From Candidatus Paraprevotella stercoravium (GTDB lineage: Bacteria > Bacteroidota > Bacteroidia > Bacteroidales > Bacteroidaceae), in the NCBI GenBank assembly GCA_944320795.1, contig CALUIU010000019.1, positions 1-62,350 on the forward strand: a stretch of DNA of 62,350 nt, read 5' to 3'. Of this stretch, positions 9,014-20,675 are shown piece after piece. Each line of letters starts with the position of its first letter. Within the stretch, counting starts at the first letter, position 1. The notes under the pieces are model-generated. The model saw nothing but the letters and a program-made list of their open reading frames with translations, was not told where the DNA came from and ran no database searches. A program made the translations under genes and the position numbers.

Positions 9014-9634
9014 TCAAAGAATAATTGTTCGATCACATTGTGCCAGGAATTTCGGATCATGCGAAACTACAACCAGCGTACTTCCCTTTTCACAAAGTCT
9101 GCGTAAAAGTTCCGAAACTTTTTCGGAAGAATCAGAATCCAGAGCGGAAGCCGGTTCATCTATCAGACATAAGGGTTTATGCAGCATGACCATTACAGAT
9201 AACAGAATACGCTGCCGTTGTCCACCCGAAATCTTATGGACCTTGCGATTATATAACTTACGGTCCAGATTCAACCGTGACCATAGTTCAAAAAGTTCTT
9301 CTTCCGAAAAGTGCAGTTGTCTGTTTGCATGCAGTTCAAAAGGAATACGAATCATGTCCCGCACAGATTCCACCGGAAAATTCAGATCTTGTGGCAAATA
9401 TGCTATCATTTTCCGGATCTCCGTCACTGTCGAAGGTTCCAGCGGCAAACCACCTATCCGGATACTTCCTTCTGCTAGTGGAACAAAGCCCAATAAAGCC
9501 CGAAGCAAAGAACTTTTACCACAACCGGATTTTCCGGAAATACCAACCAATTCCTGTGGATGAATATGTTCCGTAAAATCTTTCAGTATGTACTGGTCTT
9601 TAAAATTCAAACTTACGTGATCTAAATGAATCAT
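9014..9634 (-). CDS. fetA: FetA-type ABC ATPase
   Basis: A 206-residue ATP-binding subunit for the adjacent permease. It has Walker A GKSGCGKS (34-41), Q-loop PQDL (81-84), signature ISGGQRQR (135-142), Walker B CLIDEPAS (156-163) and a switch His in VVVSHD. It is first in the operon. A well-matched Bacteroidetes promoter lies about 60 bases upstream. The substrate assignment to iron rests on the FetB-family partner, not on this sequence. Confidence 0.88.
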   Translation of the reverse strand: MIHLDHVSLNFKDQYILKDFTEHIHPQELVGISGKSGCGKSSLLRALLGFVPLAEGSIRIGGLPLEPSTVTEIRKMIAYLPQDLNFPVESVRDMIRIPFELHANRQLHFSEEELFELWSRLNLDRKLYNRKVHKISGGQRQRILLSVMVMLHKPLCLIDEPASALDSDSSEKVSELLRRLCEKGSTLVVVSHDPKFLAQCDRTIIL

Positions 9635-9692
9635 ACCTTTATTTTATTCTGTCGTTTGATACACAACCGGGCCATTTTCCCATAACAGTCTA

Positions 9693-9721
9693 CAAAGATA
9701 CGATATATTCCTGAATTACAA
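9693..9721 (-). promoter_or_regulatory. Promoter of fetAB
   Basis: Minus strand TTG (9719-9721), 18-base spacer, TATCTTTG (9693-9700). Good match to the Bacteroidetes pattern. Confidence 0.6.
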
Positions 9722-9870
9722 CAGAGAACCACTCTCCTATTTCTGGGTCTTTTTATAATTAATGCCACAACAAAACATCATTCTTCATAGGCTCATTTCA
9801 TCCTGAATCCGTTTCATCAGCTTAAAACCCCCATTCATCCGTTTCCTGTCCCGTCTTGTCAGAATTATAC

Positions 9871-9901
9871 TTTCAGATTCAATCATCACACAGTACTTTT
9901 G
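9871..9901 (+). promoter_or_regulatory. Possible promoter of the RND efflux operon
   Basis: TACTTTTG (9894-9901) fits the -7 pattern, with TTTC (9871-9874) about 19 bases upstream as a weak -33. It would give a leader of about 120 bases that includes the hairpin at 9951-9981. Confidence 0.35.
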
Positions 9902-9950
9902 CTTCAGAATGTTCTGAAAGAATATTCTCTGTTACCCGTCTTTCATAGTT

Positions 9951-9981
9951 CCTCCGCCTGAAACAAACAGGCGGAGGTTTT
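9951..9981 (+). terminator. Leader hairpin with T-run upstream of the efflux operon
   Basis: Perfect 10-bp GC-rich stem (CCTCCGCCTG/CAGGCGGAGG) with a 7-base loop, then TTTT. No rightward gene precedes it in the divergent spacer. It is therefore either an attenuator in the operon leader or the end of a small RNA. Confidence 0.5.
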
Positions 9982-10028
9982 CAAGGGAACAGCCAAAAAC
10001 CATTGCAATCATATAATCGTTATATCAG

Positions 10029-11057
10029 ATGAATAAAGCAATCATTTTATCATTCTGTATTTTATCTCTCACAGCTTGTCATCCTGAGCGGGAGAAGACT
10101 ACCGAGTCGGTTGAGGTCAACGTGATCCAACCGGAGTCGTATCTGCAAAATGGAATGAAATCATTCGGCTTCATCTCCGAACTTTACCGCACAACGGAAC
10201 TCTCTTTCCGTGTAGGTGGACCGATTCAGCAATTGGACATCGAAAGAGGCCAGTTTCTTCGCAAAGGCAGTCTTATTGCCTGTATTGATCCAAGAGATTA
10301 TCAGACTGCTCTACAAAAAGCTGAAGCCCATGTAGCCCAGAAACGTTCCGAGTACAAACGTATCGAAAGTCTGTATCACAAGAACAACGTATCGGCTTCA
10401 AGCTACGAGCAGGCACAGGCCGAACTGAAAACTGCTGAAGCCAATTATCTGGAAGCACAGCATAATCTGCGTGATACCCGTATGACCGCTCCTACCGATG
10501 GCTACATACAACAGGTTCTTGTAGAGCGTTATGCCGATGTGGCTCCTACCCAGCCGGTGCTGACATTTATCGATCTGTCCCAGATTAAAATGACCGTAAG
10601 TATTCCAGAGCAAGTCGCTTTGGTATTGAAGAATAAAGCAAACCCCAGCTGTCGCATTGTTTTCTCAACGCATCCGGCTGACACTTTGCAGGCCGATCAG
10701 GTTTTTGTGTCACATACCACCTCAGCCACAAATATTTCCTATACCTGTACCGCTCTTCTGCAAAATAAAGAACGGCGCTTCTTAGGAGGTATGAGTGGTA
10801 CACTTCTTTTTGATCTTCCCCGAGAAGCCTCCAATACACTAAGTTTACCACTTGAAGTGGTATGTAACGATCCGATAAAGGGAAGTTATGTCTGGACCGT
10901 TGATTCTGCCCATTGTGCTCAAAAAACATGGATCACCACCGGCGAACTGGGTTCCGGGAACCGTATTGAGGTGATCAGCGGGCTGCATCCTCACCAGCAA
11001 GTCATCAGCAAGAACTTCAACAATCTCTCAACAGGTCGTCGTGTAACCGTAAAATAA
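10029..11057 (+). CDS. RND efflux periplasmic adaptor lipoprotein
   Basis: A 342-residue membrane-fusion protein of the HlyD/AcrA type that links an inner-membrane RND pump to a TolC channel. The signal peptide ends with lipobox LTAC (Cys17). Next come a lipoyl half-motif (ELSFRVGGPIQQLDIERGQ), a coiled-coil hairpin (about 98-145), the second lipoyl half (MTAPTDGYIQQV) and beta-barrel/membrane-proximal parts. The reading frame is intact, unlike the pump, channel and regulator genes downstream. The next gene starts 9 bases on. The substrate is unknown. Confidence 0.9.
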   Translation: MNKAIILSFCILSLTACHPEREKTTESVEVNVIQPESYLQNGMKSFGFISELYRTTELSFRVGGPIQQLDIERGQFLRKGSLIACIDPRDYQTALQKAEAHVAQKRSEYKRIESLYHKNNVSASSYEQAQAELKTAEANYLEAQHNLRDTRMTAPTDGYIQQVLVERYADVAPTQPVLTFIDLSQIKMTVSIPEQVALVLKNKANPSCRIVFSTHPADTLQADQVFVSHTTSATNISYTCTALLQNKERRFLGGMSGTLLFDLPREASNTLSLPLEVVCNDPIKGSYVWTVDSAHCAQKTWITTGELGSGNRIEVISGLHPHQQVISKNFNNLSTGRRVTVK

Positions 11058-11066
11058 ACCGAGAAC

Positions 11067-14000
11067 ATGAAGAATATAACCAAGTTTTTCCTGAATAACA
11101 GGGCTTTCAGCTGGCTCATCCTCATCCTCTTTCTGATTGGAGGAACCTTGGCCTATGTTCAGATGGGCAAGCTCGAAGATGCTCCTTTTACCATTAAACA
11201 GGCTGTTGTTACCACTCCTTACCCCGGAGCTTCTGCCCGCGAAGTCCAGGAACAGGTAACCGACAAGCTCGAAGAAGCCATCCAGTCGCTCGGAGAATTA
11301 TATTATCTGAAGAGCGACAACCGGGCCAGTATGTCTAAAATCACGGTTTATGTCAAAAAGGAAATCCGAGCCAACGAGATGCAACAGCTTTGGGACAAGT
11401 TGCGCCGTAAGGTCAACGATGTGCAAAGCCAATTGCCCGAAGGTACCGGTCCGTCTGTCGTAAACGATGATTTCGGCGATGTCTTAGGCGTGTTTTACGG
11501 TCTCAGCAGTCCGATTCACAGCTATCGGGATATGGACAAACAATCCAAAATGATCAAAGATCACCTACTGAGCATCAAGGATGTGGCACGTGTAGAAATT
11601 TTTGGTCTTCCTACTCCGGTCATAGAATAGGAAATAGTTCCTTCTGTATTATCCCAGACCGGTATCACCATCGGACAGATAGCCAAAGCTTTCGAACAGC
11701 AAAACAAGATCGTGGATGCGGGAGCCATCGAAACCTCCACAAACAGAATTCGTATCGACACGCGGGGTTCGTTCAGCAGCATGGAAGAAATCAAACAGCT
11801 GACTATTACAGGACAGGACGGCTCCACCTTCCGTTTGGGGGATATTGCCCGTATCCGTGAAGCTTATACACGCACTCCGCGCAATGCCATGTATCTCAAC
11901 AATCAGCCGGCCATCGGTCTGGCCATCTCGACAGTTTCCGACGGCAATGTCGTGGATATGGCAGCCGAAGTGAAAAAAGTGATGGCAGAGCTCCAGAAGC
12001 AGATGCCCGACGGCTATCAGATCACCCCGATCTATGATCAGGGATACGAATCGGATGTGGCCAATCAGGGTTTCATCGTCAATCTGGTTCTGTCTGTCAT
12101 TACTGTAGTCGCTGTACTATTGTTCTTCATCGGCATCAAAAACGGTTTCCTGATCGGTAGCGGACTGATCTTTTCCATCTTCGGAACTTTGATCTACATG
12201 AATGCTACAGGCATTGCCTTACAGCGCATGTCTCTGGCCGCGATTATTATTGCCATGGGTATGCTGGTCGACAATGCCATTGTCATTTACGACTCAGCCC
12301 TGATCAATATGGAATGTGGCATGCGCAAGCGTCAGGCTATTCTCAAGGCCGTATCTACCGGAGCCATACCGTTACTGGGCGCCACCCTGATTGCCATTCT
12401 CACCTTCCTGCCGGTTTACCTGTCTCCGCACATTACGGGCGAAATCCTCTCTTCTCTGTTTTTGGTCATTGCCGTTTCACTTTTCCTGAGCTGGATACTG
12501 GCCATTACACAGAATGTGTTCTTTATCCAGGAATTTGTAGCACGCCCACGCCAGGGAAGATCCAACGCAGAACTTTTCTCAGGAAAGTATTATGACCGTT
12601 TCCGTCAGCTGCTGAGAGGATGCATCCGCTATCGTTATCCGCTCATTGCCGTACTGTTCGGTTTGCTCTATCTTTCTGCCATCGGCTTCCGTACGGTTCC
12701 CAAGCAGTTCATGCCTTTACTCAACAAACAGTATTTTACTATGGAAATCTGGCTGCCTGAAGGAACTTCTTTCGACCGTACCCGCGCCTTCACCTATGAT
12801 CTGACCGACTCTTTAAGCCGTTAGCCGCAGGTGCGCCAGCTGTCTTCTTTTATCGGACAGACACCGCCCCGTTATTACCTGGCCAACACGGCCTATGGCC
12901 CGCAAAGCAATTATGCCCAGATTCTGATTGAAGCACACACTCCAGAGGAGGCTACATACCTGCGCCAGCAATTGGAAAAGAAAATGGCCACCGCCTATCC
13001 CGAAGCCCTGATCAAGGTTAACAGCTTTGAGATCAATTCCATTCCACAGGCTCTGATCGAGGCCCGTTTCTGTGGTCCGGACCCGGCCGTTCTGGATTCA
13101 CTCACCCAGGTGGCCTTGGACATCATGCGCCAAAATCCGAAGGTAGTCCGTGCCCGCAATGAATGGGGCAATATGGCTCCGAAAATCTGTGCCGACTATA
13201 ATCCGATAAAGGGTGGCAAAATCCAGGTTGGACGCAAGGACATGATGCAGTCCGTAAAAAGTCTGCACGACGGAGTTGCCGTTGGTGTCTTCCGGGATGA
13301 GAATGAACAGGTTCCGGTAATGCTTTACAACGGATCTGACACGGAACAGACGCTCGCCGACCTGCGCAATCTGTCTGTATGGAACGGACAACGTTCAGCT
13401 CCTTTGGCTCAGGTAACCGACAGCATTCATCTGCAATGGGAATACCCCCTGATCCGTACCTACAACCGCCAGCTGAGTATGGCCGCACAATGTGACGTGG
13501 CTCCGGGACATACCATGAGTGAAGTACATTCCGAAATCCGTCAGGAAATTGAAAACATCCAGCTTCCGGCCGGCTACTCTTTCTTCTGGGACTCACAGTT
13601 CAAAGACCAGAGCGAGGCCATGGAAGCACTCTTCAAATACTTCCCGTTGGCCATAGTTGCCCTGATTCTGATTCTGGTGGCTTTGTTCCGCAACTTCCGC
13701 GAACCGCTGATCATTTTCATGGTACTTCCCCTGTCCGTCATCGGAGTCGTATTTGGCCTGTGTGTCACCGGTTTCCAGTTCGGTTTCTTCTGTATAGCCG
13801 GTTGGTTGGGTCTTATGGGTATGATCATCAAGAATGTCATAGTCCTGCTTGACGAGACCAACAGCCTGCGACGCAACGGAATGGACAACTATCAGGCTAT
13901 TATCGAGGCCACCGTGTCACGAGCCCGTCCGGTTCTTATGGCAGCTCTGACCACTGTGTTCGGAAGCATTTCTCTGCTGTTCGATATTACCTTCGGGGGG

Positions 14001-14111
14001 ATGGCTGCCACTATTGTATTCGGTCTGACCTTTGCCACACTGCTCACCCTCGTGGTAACTCCGGTATTCTATTGTATCTGCTATCGGGTACGTCCTAAAT
14101 CTCAAAATTGA
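11067..14111 (+). pseudogene. RND efflux pump with two in-frame TAG codons
   Basis: Inner-membrane AcrB/MexB-superfamily (HAE1-like) transporter reading frame of 1014 codons, interrupted by TAG at 11628-11630 (codon 188) and TAG at 12822-12824 (codon 586). The three open pieces (11067-11630, 11712-12824, 12831-14111) are all in one frame, and the sequence between them aligns with pump domains without gaps. Seen across the pieces: an N-terminal helix and porter domain (GKLEDAPFTIKQA), TM4 with GMLVDNAIVIYD, the second porter domain, and the last helices with GLMGMIIKNVIVLLDE. Each stop is one base from a sense codon. The gene is probably inactive unless ambers are suppressed. Confidence 0.85.
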
Positions 14112-14146
14112 TCTGAGTCCTATATATTATATAATAAGGTATAATT

Positions 14147-15484
14147 ATGATAAAAACAAAATATCTCTTTGGAGTGTTGTCTTTAGCAACCTGTCTACCT
14201 GTTTTTGCACAAGATTTTTTATCTTTGCAACAATGCCGGGAAATGGCACTGTCCTACAATCAGGACCTGAAGGCTGCTACGCATAAGGTTACCGCTTATG
14301 AAGCCTTGCACCGTTCGGCAAAATCCGATCTTTATCCCAAGATCTCGGCCAGTGGCGACGCTACCTATACCGGAAACCCGCGTGAGTTTACCTTTACCAA
14401 AAGCGAAACTCCCTGGACCATAAGAGGCAAACACAGCCAATATGGCATTGGGGTCAACATAGAACAACCACTTTATCAAGGAGGTGGCCTTCGGGCACAA
14501 GTTCGAAAATCGGCTGCCGAACAGGAACAGGCACGTCTGGCCGCCAATCTGACCGGCAGCGAGGTGATTCTCGAAAGCGACCGGATTTACTGGAACTTCG
14601 TTGCTTGTCAGGAACTGCTACAAATAGCCCGTCAATACTATCACACAACCGATTCTCTGACCCGAACCATAGCGGAGCGTGTTGAAGCGGAACTTACCGA
14701 CCGCAGCGATCTGCTGATGGCAGAAGTAAAACGCAACGATGCCGCCTATCGCCTGCGGGAAGCCGAACGCCAATGGGATATAGCCCGTATGACTCTGGCT
14801 TCGTACATCGGTCTTCCGGAAGAAAGCAGTTTGCAAACCGATTCCATCGTCAAGCCCCTTTACCAAACCGAGACGCAGGGCCTACAAGCCGACAGTCTGT
14901 TTCAGGTCCGCCCGGAATACGGAATTGCCTCCCGGCAGATAGACATTCAAAACGAACAGACAAAAATCAACCGGGCGAAATATCTGCCGCGTCTTACTGT
15001 CGGGGCTACCGGACAGTATGGATCTCCAGGTTATGATTTCCATTCAGATATGGATCCCAACTATCAGCTATATGCCAAACTCAGTGTTCCGGTTTTCGAA
15101 TGGGGCAAACGCAAGCATCAGCACACGGCGGACAAGTCACGCACGGAAATGGCACGGGAACAGGCCAGCAAGGTACGTGATCAGTTGACTCTGGAAATCC
15201 AGGTTACGGCACATAATCAGGACGAAGCGGTCAAACAAGTCACCCTGACGGAAAGTTCGGTTGAAAAGGCTCATGAAAACAGTCTGCTCTCCCTCGACCA
15301 ATATAAGGAAGGACTGGTGTCTATCACAGAGGTACTTGATGCGCAGATCTATTATCTCGAAGCCCGCAAGAATTTTGTCACATCCAAATATAATGCCCAG
15401 ATTGCCGGAGCGAATATCTCAAGGCCAGTGGCAGTTTCAATATGTAATTTTGCCTATGAATCTTTTGTCCAAACTGAAACATAA
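14147..15484 (+). pseudogene. TolC-type outer-membrane channel, frameshifted near the end
   Basis: Outer-membrane efflux channel with a signal peptide ending VFAQ and two OEP repeats. It is 445 residues as read. After NAQIAGAN the frame runs into ISRPVAVSICNF and ends at 15484, inside the next gene. Shifting frame at 15413-15415 instead gives YLKASGSFNM and a stop at 15445-15447, the usual ending for this family, 8 bases before the next start. One base has evidently been lost there. The barrel and helices are otherwise complete, so the product might still fold with a replaced tail. Confidence 0.75.
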
Positions 15485-16337
15485 ATACCTGAGCGACCTT
15501 TTGCTTTACTCCTTCTTAGGATGTATCTCCTATTTCATCCTGATCAAGTTCAGCAATGTTTCCATTCGTCTGAATGAAGGAGTCATGCAAATGCAGGTAT
15601 TCATAGCTTTTCTGTTTCTGTTCAACGGTGTGGGCATGAGCATCCGTTATGCTACCGAACGCATGAAGGCACGAAGTTCGAGTCCGCAAAAAAGCCGCCG
15701 CTGGTTCATCTTGTTTCTTGACATACAGCTTACCGACGGCAACTCGTTTCTGTTCATAGAAAAAGCCCGTCCTCAGTGTGCCATCGTCTTTACAACCGCA
15801 TTCGATGAATATGCCGTCCAGGCTTTTACGGTCAACAGCATCGACTATCTGCTCAAGCCCATTCACAAAGAGCGGTTGGAAGAAAGCATCGCCCGTTTTG
15901 AGAAATATCATGCCCGCCGTATATTCTCATCCGAGGACAATCAGGCCTATTTGGAGAACATTCTGTCGGCCATTGGTCAAACCGGCACATTCCGCAAATA
16001 CCGCCAACGTTTTCTGATCACCTCCCCCCGTCGTATGTATACCATTTCCATACCGGAAATAGCCTACTTCTATTCGGAAGATAAGATTTCGTTTGCCGTA
16101 ACTTTTGACGGAAAGACCCATATCCTTGATCTCACCTTGAATAAACTTGAAGAACAACTCGATCCGGAATTGTTTTTCCGGGCCAACCGGCAAGTATTGC
16201 TTTCGGCAGATTGCATCGAGCAGATCGAACCGCATTTCAACGGGAAGATGCTTCTGCAGCTCCGTCCGAAAGCCAAAGAGCAGATTCTTGTAAGCCGGGA
16301 AAAAGTCAGCGCATTGAAGATGTGGTTAAATAAATAA
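15456..16337 (+). pseudogene. Deletion fusion of sensor kinase and LytTR response regulator
   Basis: A 293-codon open frame. Residues 1-74 are the membrane N terminus of a LytS-type (His_kinase) sensor: two hydrophobic helices, then SIRYATERMKAR. Residues 82-150 are the second half of a receiver domain (FLDIQLTDG with the phospho-acceptor Asp89, Thr113, Lys134 in LLKP). Residues about 182-290 are a LytTR DNA-binding domain. The kinase phosphotransfer and ATPase domains and the first half of the receiver with its acidic pair are missing. The junction falls near 15678-15699. A deletion of roughly 0.9 kb joining two adjacent genes in frame explains it. A membrane-tethered LytTR regulator is possible but less likely. 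Confidence 0.75.
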
Positions 16338-16373
16338 GTCCTATTGTTCGTGAATTTCTGTTTCAATGCGCTC

Positions 16374-16421
16374 GCGCCACGTACACACATCATTACCGCA
16401 TGATGCTGTGCGTGGCGCTTT
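16374..16421 (+). terminator. Terminator of the efflux/regulator operon
   Basis: Imperfect hairpin with outer arms GCGCCAC/GTGGCGC and inner ATCAT/ATGAT, followed by a T-rich stretch, 37 bases after the regulator stop. Confidence 0.6.
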
Positions 16422-16539
16422 ATCATTTGTTTTAAGTAAGACATACAGACACAATTACGGCTCCCGATAAGGAAATAACATAAAACTCATACTTTCCGTA
16501 TGCGAACACCCTTCTTCAAATCGTTTTTCTGAATCTCAC

Positions 16540-16559
16540 AATACTCAAATTCGAGTATT
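16540..16559. promoter_or_regulatory. Inverted repeat upstream of xusA
   Basis: AATACTC and GAGTATT arms (7 bp) around 6 bases, about 30 bases upstream of the xusA -33 element. Candidate operator for iron-responsive control; a T-run on its right side means it could instead be a weak terminator. Confidence 0.4.
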
Positions 16560-16591
16560 TTTTACCTTAAAATATTACCTTTCTTTGGCGA

Positions 16592-16622
16592 TTGCACTCT
16601 ATATCTTATCTATGTAATTTTG
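16592..16622 (+). promoter_or_regulatory. Promoter of xusAB
   Basis: TTG (16592-16594), 20-base spacer, TAATTTTG (16615-16622). Good match in both boxes and spacing. It shows that the far-upstream in-frame TTG at 16592 is not the xusA start. Confidence 0.6.
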
Positions 16623-16687
16623 CATCGTTTTTAGGAGACACATCACAAAAGATATACAAATACATTACTAACTTTTTAGATAAGATT

Positions 16688-19066
16688 TTGAAAACAAAGG
16701 TTATTACACTGCTTTGCCTCCTGTTCATGATGGGAGCTACAGAAACAATGCAGGCACAAAAAAAAGGAGTCATCAGCGGTAAGATTCTTTCAACCACAAA
16801 AGAGATTATGGACTTCGCCATCGTACAATTGGAAGGGACCTCCTATGGTGGAGCCACCAATGACCAGGGAATCTATCATCTGGAAGCACCGGCCGGAGAA
16901 TATACGCTTACAGTCAAGGCCATGGGCTACCAGACGGTAAGCAAAAAAGTTACCGTGCGCTCCGGCGAGCACCAAAAAATCAATCTGAAGATAGCCCCTG
17001 CAGAGATGGAACTGGGCGAGGTGCAGGTGCAGGCCCGCCATACGGACCGCATCAAGAAATCGGCCTTCAACGCCATAGCGGTAGACCTGAAAGATATTGC
17101 CGGACTGAACAAGAATCTGGGCGATGCCATCGCTTCGGTTCCGGGCATCAAGTTACGCGAATCGGGCGGTGTCGGCTCGGACATGCAGGTCACTCTCGAC
17201 GGTTTCAGCGGCAAGCACGTCAAGGTCTTTATCGACGGCGTACCTCAGGAAGGCGTAGGCAGTTCGTTCGGTCTGAACAATATCCCCGTCAACTTTGCCG
17301 ACCGTATTGAGGTTTACCGTGGTGTGGTACCGGTAGGATTCGGTGCGGATGCCATTGGCGGAGTCATCAATATTGTGACCAAGCAGCAACGCCAGAGCTG
17401 GTTTGCCGATGCGGCCTATACCTTCGGTTCGTTCAACACACACAAATCCTATATAAACTTCGGACAGACCTTCCGCAACGGTCTTACTTACGAAATCAAT
17501 GCCTTTCAGAACTATTCCGACAATAATTATTGGGTAGATGCTCCAGTGCAGAATTTCGAAACCGGAGCCCTGAATGTGAAGAAACTGGTTCGTGTACAAC
17601 GTTTCCACGACACCTATCACAACGAAGCCATTTCGGGTAAGGTGGGCGTCAAAGGAAAAAGTTGGGCCAACCGGATGCTTTTCGGTTTCACCTTCTCGAA
17701 TATGTATCAGGATGTGCAGAACGGTGTGAAGCAGAAAATCGTTTACGGCGAGAAGCATCGCAAGGGGCATTCCTTCATGCCGTCGTTCGAATATGCCAAG
17801 CGCAACCTGTTTACCAAAGGCCTGGATGTAGTGTTCACGGCAAACTACAACCGCAACGCTACCACACAGGTAGATACCTCACAGTATGAATACAACTGGC
17901 TGGGAGAAAAGCATCTGATGAACTCACGCGGAGAGCAGTCATACCAGCATATGCGTTCCGACAACGACAACTGGAACAGCACTCTCACCGCCAACTACCG
18001 GCTGCACGATATCCATACCCTCACTTTGAATCACGTGTTCAACGCCTTCCGTCGCAGCAACACCTCGCTGTTGGCCAAAGAAGAGCAGACAGATCCCATT
18101 GCCAAGGAAACACGTAAGAATATCACGGGTTTGTCTTACCGTCTGATGCCTTCCGACAAATGGAACCTGACCGCTTTCGGAAAATACTATCGTCAGTATG
18201 TAGCCGGTCCGTTGTCTGAGGACGAAACCCAAAGCAATTATGTACGCACGGAAGGAACCAATGATTTTTACGGTTTTGGAGCTGCGGGAACTTATTTTAT
18301 TCTTCCGGAACTGCAGGTCAAGATGTCGTACGAACGTGCCTGCCGCCTGCCCAGCATTGAGGAGACCTTCGGCGATGAAGATCTGGAAAGCGGAGATATC
18401 GGTATCAAACCGGAACGGAGCGACAACATCAACCTGAATCTGCTTTTCAGCAAACAGATGCGCAAACACGGCCTGTTCCTCGAAGGAGGTTTCGTATACC
18501 GCAACACAAAGGACTATATCCAGCGCCAGCTGGTTTCTCTGAGCGGAGGCAAGGAGGCTGCGGCTTATATGAACTACGGCAAAGTACTGACCTTAGGTTA
18601 TAATCTGTCGGCCAAATACAACTTCAGCAAATGGTTGAGTGTGGGTGTGAACTTTACCGAAATGAATGTGCGCGACAATGAAAAGATGTCCGGCACCAGT
18701 TCGGTAGCCAATCCGGGATACAAAAGCCGGATGCCGAACCTGCCTTATCGCTTTGCCGACTCCTTTGTCACTTTCTACTGGCGCGATCTGTTCCAAAAGG
18801 GAAATACCCTCACAATAAACTACGACAACCAGTATCTGCACCAGTTCTGTTATGTATCGGAACTCTACGGTACAAACAACAGCGACTATATGGTGCCCAA
18901 CCAGTTCTCACACAATCTGAGTCTGTCCTACAGCCTGCGCAACGGGCGTTACAGCCTCACTTTCGAGTGCAAGAACCTGACTGACGAGAAACTTTATGAC
19001 AACTTCAGCCTTCAGAAAGCCGGACGTGCCTTTTATGGAAAAATCCGCGTATTCTTTGGAAGCTAG
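16688..19066 (+). CDS. xusA: TonB-dependent xenosiderophore receptor
   Basis: Outer-membrane receptor of about 792 residues that imports ferric siderophores using TonB energy. A CarboxypepD_reg-like domain follows the signal peptide, then the plug (DVQVTLDGFSG-type region with IDGVPQEG and GFGADAIGGVINIVTK) and a 22-strand barrel ending GRAFYGKIRVFFGS. No ATG precedes the signal peptide in frame. The likely start is TTG at 16688, giving KTKVITLLCLLFMMG and cleavage at MQAQ. It is assigned to XusA because a DUF4374 lipoprotein and a PepSY protein follow. It ends in TAG at a natural C terminus. Confidence 0.88.
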   Translation: MKTKVITLLCLLFMMGATETMQAQKKGVISGKILSTTKEIMDFAIVQLEGTSYGGATNDQGIYHLEAPAGEYTLTVKAMGYQTVSKKVTVRSGEHQKINLKIAPAEMELGEVQVQARHTDRIKKSAFNAIAVDLKDIAGLNKNLGDAIASVPGIKLRESGGVGSDMQVTLDGFSGKHVKVFIDGVPQEGVGSSFGLNNIPVNFADRIEVYRGVVPVGFGADAIGGVINIVTKQQRQSWFADAAYTFGSFNTHKSYINFGQTFRNGLTYEINAFQNYSDNNYWVDAPVQNFETGALNVKKLVRVQRFHDTYHNEAISGKVGVKGKSWANRMLFGFTFSNMYQDVQNGVKQKIVYGEKHRKGHSFMPSFEYAKRNLFTKGLDVVFTANYNRNATTQVDTSQYEYNWLGEKHLMNSRGEQSYQHMRSDNDNWNSTLTANYRLHDIHTLTLNHVFNAFRRSNTSLLAKEEQTDPIAKETRKNITGLSYRLMPSDKWNLTAFGKYYRQYVAGPLSEDETQSNYVRTEGTNDFYGFGAAGTYFILPELQVKMSYERACRLPSIEETFGDEDLESGDIGIKPERSDNINLNLLFSKQMRKHGLFLEGGFVYRNTKDYIQRQLVSLSGGKEAAAYMNYGKVLTLGYNLSAKYNFSKWLSVGVNFTEMNVRDNEKMSGTSSVANPGYKSRMPNLPYRFADSFVTFYWRDLFQKGNTLTINYDNQYLHQFCYVSELYGTNNSDYMVPNQFSHNLSLSYSLRNGRYSLTFECKNLTDEKLYDNFSLQKAGRAFYGKIRVFFGS

Positions 19067-19090
19067 AACACAAACGATATTATAGAATAA

Positions 19091-20533
<1,443 letters not shown>

Positions 20534-20560
20534 AAACTCTCTCATCTTGAATGACTGAAA

Positions 20561-20590
20561 GCCTGAAGCGTCTCTTGCTTCAGGCTTTTT
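20561..20590 (+). terminator. Terminator after xusB
   Basis: Perfect 9-bp stem GCCTGAAGC/GCTTCAGGC with a 7-base loop and five T. It separates xusAB from xusC. Confidence 0.85.
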
Positions 20591-20619
20591 ACAAAACCTC
20601 AAGAAAACATCATTTAGTA

Positions 20620-20650
20620 TTGCTAAATGTAAGAATTTTCCACATCTTTG
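20620..20650 (+). promoter_or_regulatory. Promoter of xusC
   Basis: TTG (20620-20622), 20-base spacer, CATCTTTG (20643-20650), one mismatch to TAnnTTTG. It lies just after the xusB terminator, suggesting that xusC has its own promoter. Confidence 0.45.
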
Positions 20651-20675
20651 TTATGAATTTTTATCATTTACAACA

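Noticed and set aside
11067-14111. Genome-wide reassignment of TAG to a sense codon
   Set aside because: xusA ends in TAG at its natural C terminus and other lesions affect the same locus, so simple gene decay explains the pump's stops better.
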